The translations under genes and the position numbers were made by a program. The notes under the pieces are model-generated. The model did not search any database, was not told where the DNA came from, and was given only the letters and a program-made list of their open reading frames with translations. Positions 6,701-7,526 of a stretch of 7,526 bases of DNA are shown here, piece by piece. The DNA comes from an uncultured Ignavibacteriota bacterium (GTDB lineage Bacteria; Bacteroidota; Ignavibacteria; UBA10030; UBA8401). The stretch's first letter is position 1. Each line of letters opens with the position of its first letter. The stretch covers positions 1-7,526 of the forward strand of contig CAIVNT010000004.1 in the NCBI GenBank assembly GCA_903907305.1, in the 5' to 3' direction.

Positions 6701-7164
6701 GGGAACAGGAAGGTGGCTCACAGCAGCGAATGCAGGAGATGGGTCGTCTCGCCCGTCAGCAGGAAGCAGTCCGTAAATCGCTCGAGCAGCTGCAGAAGGA
6801 ATCACAGGGTTCGCCGGAAAAGAATAAAGTGCTCGGCGATCTCAATAAGATCACCGATGATATGAAAGAAGTAGTGGAGCAGCTTCAACAGAATCAGGTC
6901 AATCCCAATACGGTCCAGCAGCAGGAGAAGATCCTTTCGCGGCTGTTACAAGCGCAGCGCTCTATGCGTGAACGGGATTTTGAACAAAAACGAAAAGCGA
7001 CAACCGGTACATCCACGGCGAAACGGAATCCCGCACAGATCGCTACGGAGACCGCCGGCACACAGATGCAGAAAGATCTTCAGCGCGCGCAGGAGTCAGG
7101 ATACAGCAAAGATTATCTTGAACTCATCCGCCGTTATTACGAAACGATTGGAAAGAATAATTAG
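3775..7164 (+). CDS. DUF4175-type membrane-anchored protein with giant Gln/Met-rich coiled coil
   Basis: I place the start at TTG 3775 (product MTDQTKHIVNQ..., 1129 residues). The open frame runs upstream to 3610, but that stretch overlaps the DUF4159 gene in another frame and reads as out-of-frame sequence. No Shine-Dalgarno site is visible, and the next ATG is 3871, so the start is uncertain. Order from residue 1: basic amphipathic helix (5-33), two membrane segments (about 36-55 and 59-80), a connecting region, a third hydrophobic segment (about 157-182), beta-rich Ig-like modules (about 205-520, e.g. YINVSPGNVDVVKGESVTV, FPTISILSPG, VVEYYAEVQDND), a very long coiled coil (about 523-1065) that becomes Gln/Met/Ser-rich after residue 775, and the conserved tail YSKDYLELIRRYYETI. 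This layout matches DUF4175-type proteins linked to Bat/MoxR clusters. The coil probably extends into the periplasm as a scaffold; topology is inferred. The downstream receiver gene starts at the very next base. Confidence 0.82.
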   Translation: MTDQTKHIVNQIKARIDKTRDALYRQELFAAGMKTFSVIGLLGTLFVFVESIADFSAQIRTILIYTHITISTIIGIYLMWKPLLRFLRILKPHSDREVAAMIGAKFEKIGDRLQNALDLSDMIKKGDFSGSPELIEMSLEHFGKSTLGMNFANSVSFTQIASLAKTIGAITTTVSVLAVIPGTPFHDAVNRLMHYDQEFRPVAAFYINVSPGNVDVVKGESVTVQASLSSGENTEPLPSEMILSYSEEGVDISQNIILKADSSGKFRFTFPALKQSTQYHLFSGEIKSDKYNITVEDRPFVRSMTVSIIPPAYTKLKRETLEENIGDILALPGTKVVWNIVPSKAIAKGSIVFKDGSDIPLKQNSEHYSADLSLLGSTSYYVELEDEKGNTNQNIIEYKIELMTDEFPTISILSPGKNIDVTDAMMLPMEFKLSDDFGVSQLQLKFRLVESKYSAGEKEMGSIIPFDTLTIKDGILDYAWDLSLLGLVPEDVVEYYAEVQDNDAVNGPKSARSQTYLIRLPSLEEVFSDAEKTHEDAGKTLEESLKESQELKKNLQELSDDMKRNQQMDWQKQKKAEEVIKKYEEIQKKVDEVNKSIDDMTQNLQRNNTISKETMEKYLELQKTLSELNSPEFQKAMKRMQDAMQNVSPEQMREAMEQAQFSEEQFRQSIEKTMKLLKRIQIEQKVDELLKRAEQMKAAQDDVKEQTKQLKQNDSQKATELAQKQDEIDKQLSQVQKELNDLQKKMEEFPKEMPSNKMESAQNAANNKDMQKAMKQSSQQLRNLQMEKAMTAQQQASSGINELQEQLSEMQEQLLNNQMQQTMNALRKSMQDLLQISQKQEALKNQSRSLDPNSQQFREMAQQQQNLQSDLNNVANALTELSEQSFVVTPEMGKQIGRAMGQMQQAMSGIEQRNGPQASSQQNEAMASLNKAATQMQGAMQQMQQQGGQGGGSLMQQLRSMAMQQQQINGQTQQMGEQEGGSQQRMQEMGRLARQQEAVRKSLEQLQKESQGSPEKNKVLGDLNKITDDMKEVVEQLQQNQVNPNTVQQQEKILSRLLQAQRSMRERDFEQKRKATTGTSTAKRNPAQIATETAGTQMQKDLQRAQESGYSKDYLELIRRYYETIGKNN
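6580..6675 (+). repeat. CAG/ATG-rich low-complexity stretch inside the coiled-coil gene
   Basis: Within the DUF4175-type gene this segment is largely CAG and ATG codons, interrupted by a Gly-rich linker (GGQGGG). It encodes MQGAMQQMQQQ, the glycine linker, then MQQLRSMAMQQQQ. Codons are mixed with CAA, CGC, GCC and GGT, so it is not a clean trinucleotide microsatellite. The glycine linker breaks the coiled coil and may act as a hinge. It is in frame throughout and is not a separate element. Confidence 0.6.
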
Positions 7165-7526
7165 ATGGAACAGGCATCCGTTCATTCTTTTCTAACAGCG
7201 CAGCCGTTGAAAGTTCTGGTGGTTGACGACAACATCATCAACCAAAAAGTGGCGGTAAAAATGCTTCAGCGCCTTCAGGCGGACCCCGATGTTGTGGATG
7301 ATGGCCTGCAGGCAGTGGAAGCGGTGAAAGCAAAACAATATGATCTCGTGCTGATGGATGTTCAGATGCCGGTGATGGACGGACTGGAAGCAACGCGGAC
7401 CATCCGTGCGATGGAAGCGGAGAGCCGTCATACTATAATAGTAGCGGTTACCGCCAACGCTATACAGGGGGACCGAGAACGATGTTTGAACTCCGGAATG
7501 GATGATTATCTTTCAAAACCGATCAA
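7165..7526 (+). CDS. Response regulator receiver (CheY-like) domain protein, 3' partial
   Basis: ATG at 7165 follows the TAG of the DUF4175-type gene with no gap (TAGATG), and a GGAAAG Shine-Dalgarno-like site lies 9 nt upstream (7150-7155). Both favour translational coupling in one operon. The 120 visible residues form a nearly full receiver domain after a short N-terminal extension: KVLVVDDNIINQKVA with acidic pair Asp21-Asp22, LVLMDVQMPVMDG with phospho-acceptor Asp65, VTAN with Thr96, and YLSKP with Lys118. All residues needed for Mg2+ binding and phosphoryl transfer are present. The DDNxxNQ and MDVQMPVMDGLEATRxIR wording is of the type common in phosphorelay receivers paired with hybrid histidine kinases. 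The window ends within the domain, so an output domain, a stand-alone receiver, or a receiver-first hybrid kinase are all possible. Confidence 0.93.
   Translation, partial: MEQASVHSFLTAQPLKVLVVDDNIINQKVAVKMLQRLQADPDVVDDGLQAVEAVKAKQYDLVLMDVQMPVMDGLEATRTIRAMEAESRHTIIVAVTANAIQGDRERCLNSGMDDYLSKPI

Overview
The window looks like chromosomal DNA from a bacterium of the FCB superphylum, most likely the Ignavibacteriota/Bacteroidota side. That placement is an inference. It rests on a surface protein joining a fibronectin-III-like module to an FGE-sulfatase domain, a DUF4159 plus giant coiled-coil DUF4175-type gene pair, weak or absent Shine-Dalgarno sites at most starts, and palindromic intergenic hairpins of a kind I associate with these genomes. 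No rRNA, tRNA, CRISPR array, transposase or phage gene was seen.

Layout. (1) Positions 1-980, plus strand: the 3' part of a gene for a surface-type protein, with a fibronectin-III-like module followed by an FGE-sulfatase (C-type-lectin-like) domain. Both copper-binding catalytic cysteines of true formylglycine-generating enzymes are replaced. The last ~130 bases have the residue and codon pattern of a diversity-generating-retroelement (DGR) variable region. No reverse transcriptase or template repeat lies in the window. (2) Positions 981-1307: a mostly AT-rich gap ending in a hairpin terminator between convergent genes. (3) Positions 1308-2498, minus strand: a complete ornithine aminotransferase (rocD). 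(4) Positions 2499-3016: a 518-base divergent intergenic region holding a ~96-nt imperfect inverted repeat, a doubtful 49-codon minus-strand ORF, overlapping promoter-like boxes facing both ways, and a compact 14-bp hairpin. (5) Positions 3017-7526, plus strand: a likely operon of three genes. These are an exported DUF4159 protein; an ~1130-residue membrane-anchored DUF4175-type protein with Ig-like modules and a very long Gln/Met-rich coiled coil; and a response-regulator receiver domain whose ATG directly follows the preceding stop (TAGATG) and which runs off the window.

How the parts may work together. rocD is an ordinary arginine/ornithine catabolism gene and seems unrelated to its neighbours. 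The DUF4159/DUF4175 pair resembles the membrane and envelope part of MoxR-ATPase/DUF58/Bat-type clusters, a link drawn from recalled gene neighbourhoods. Abutment with a receiver-domain gene suggests the envelope complex is co-expressed with a phosphorelay component. The two most interesting points are the possible remote DGR target at the left edge and the DUF4159-DUF4175-receiver operon with twin GGATNNATCC palindromes between its first two genes.
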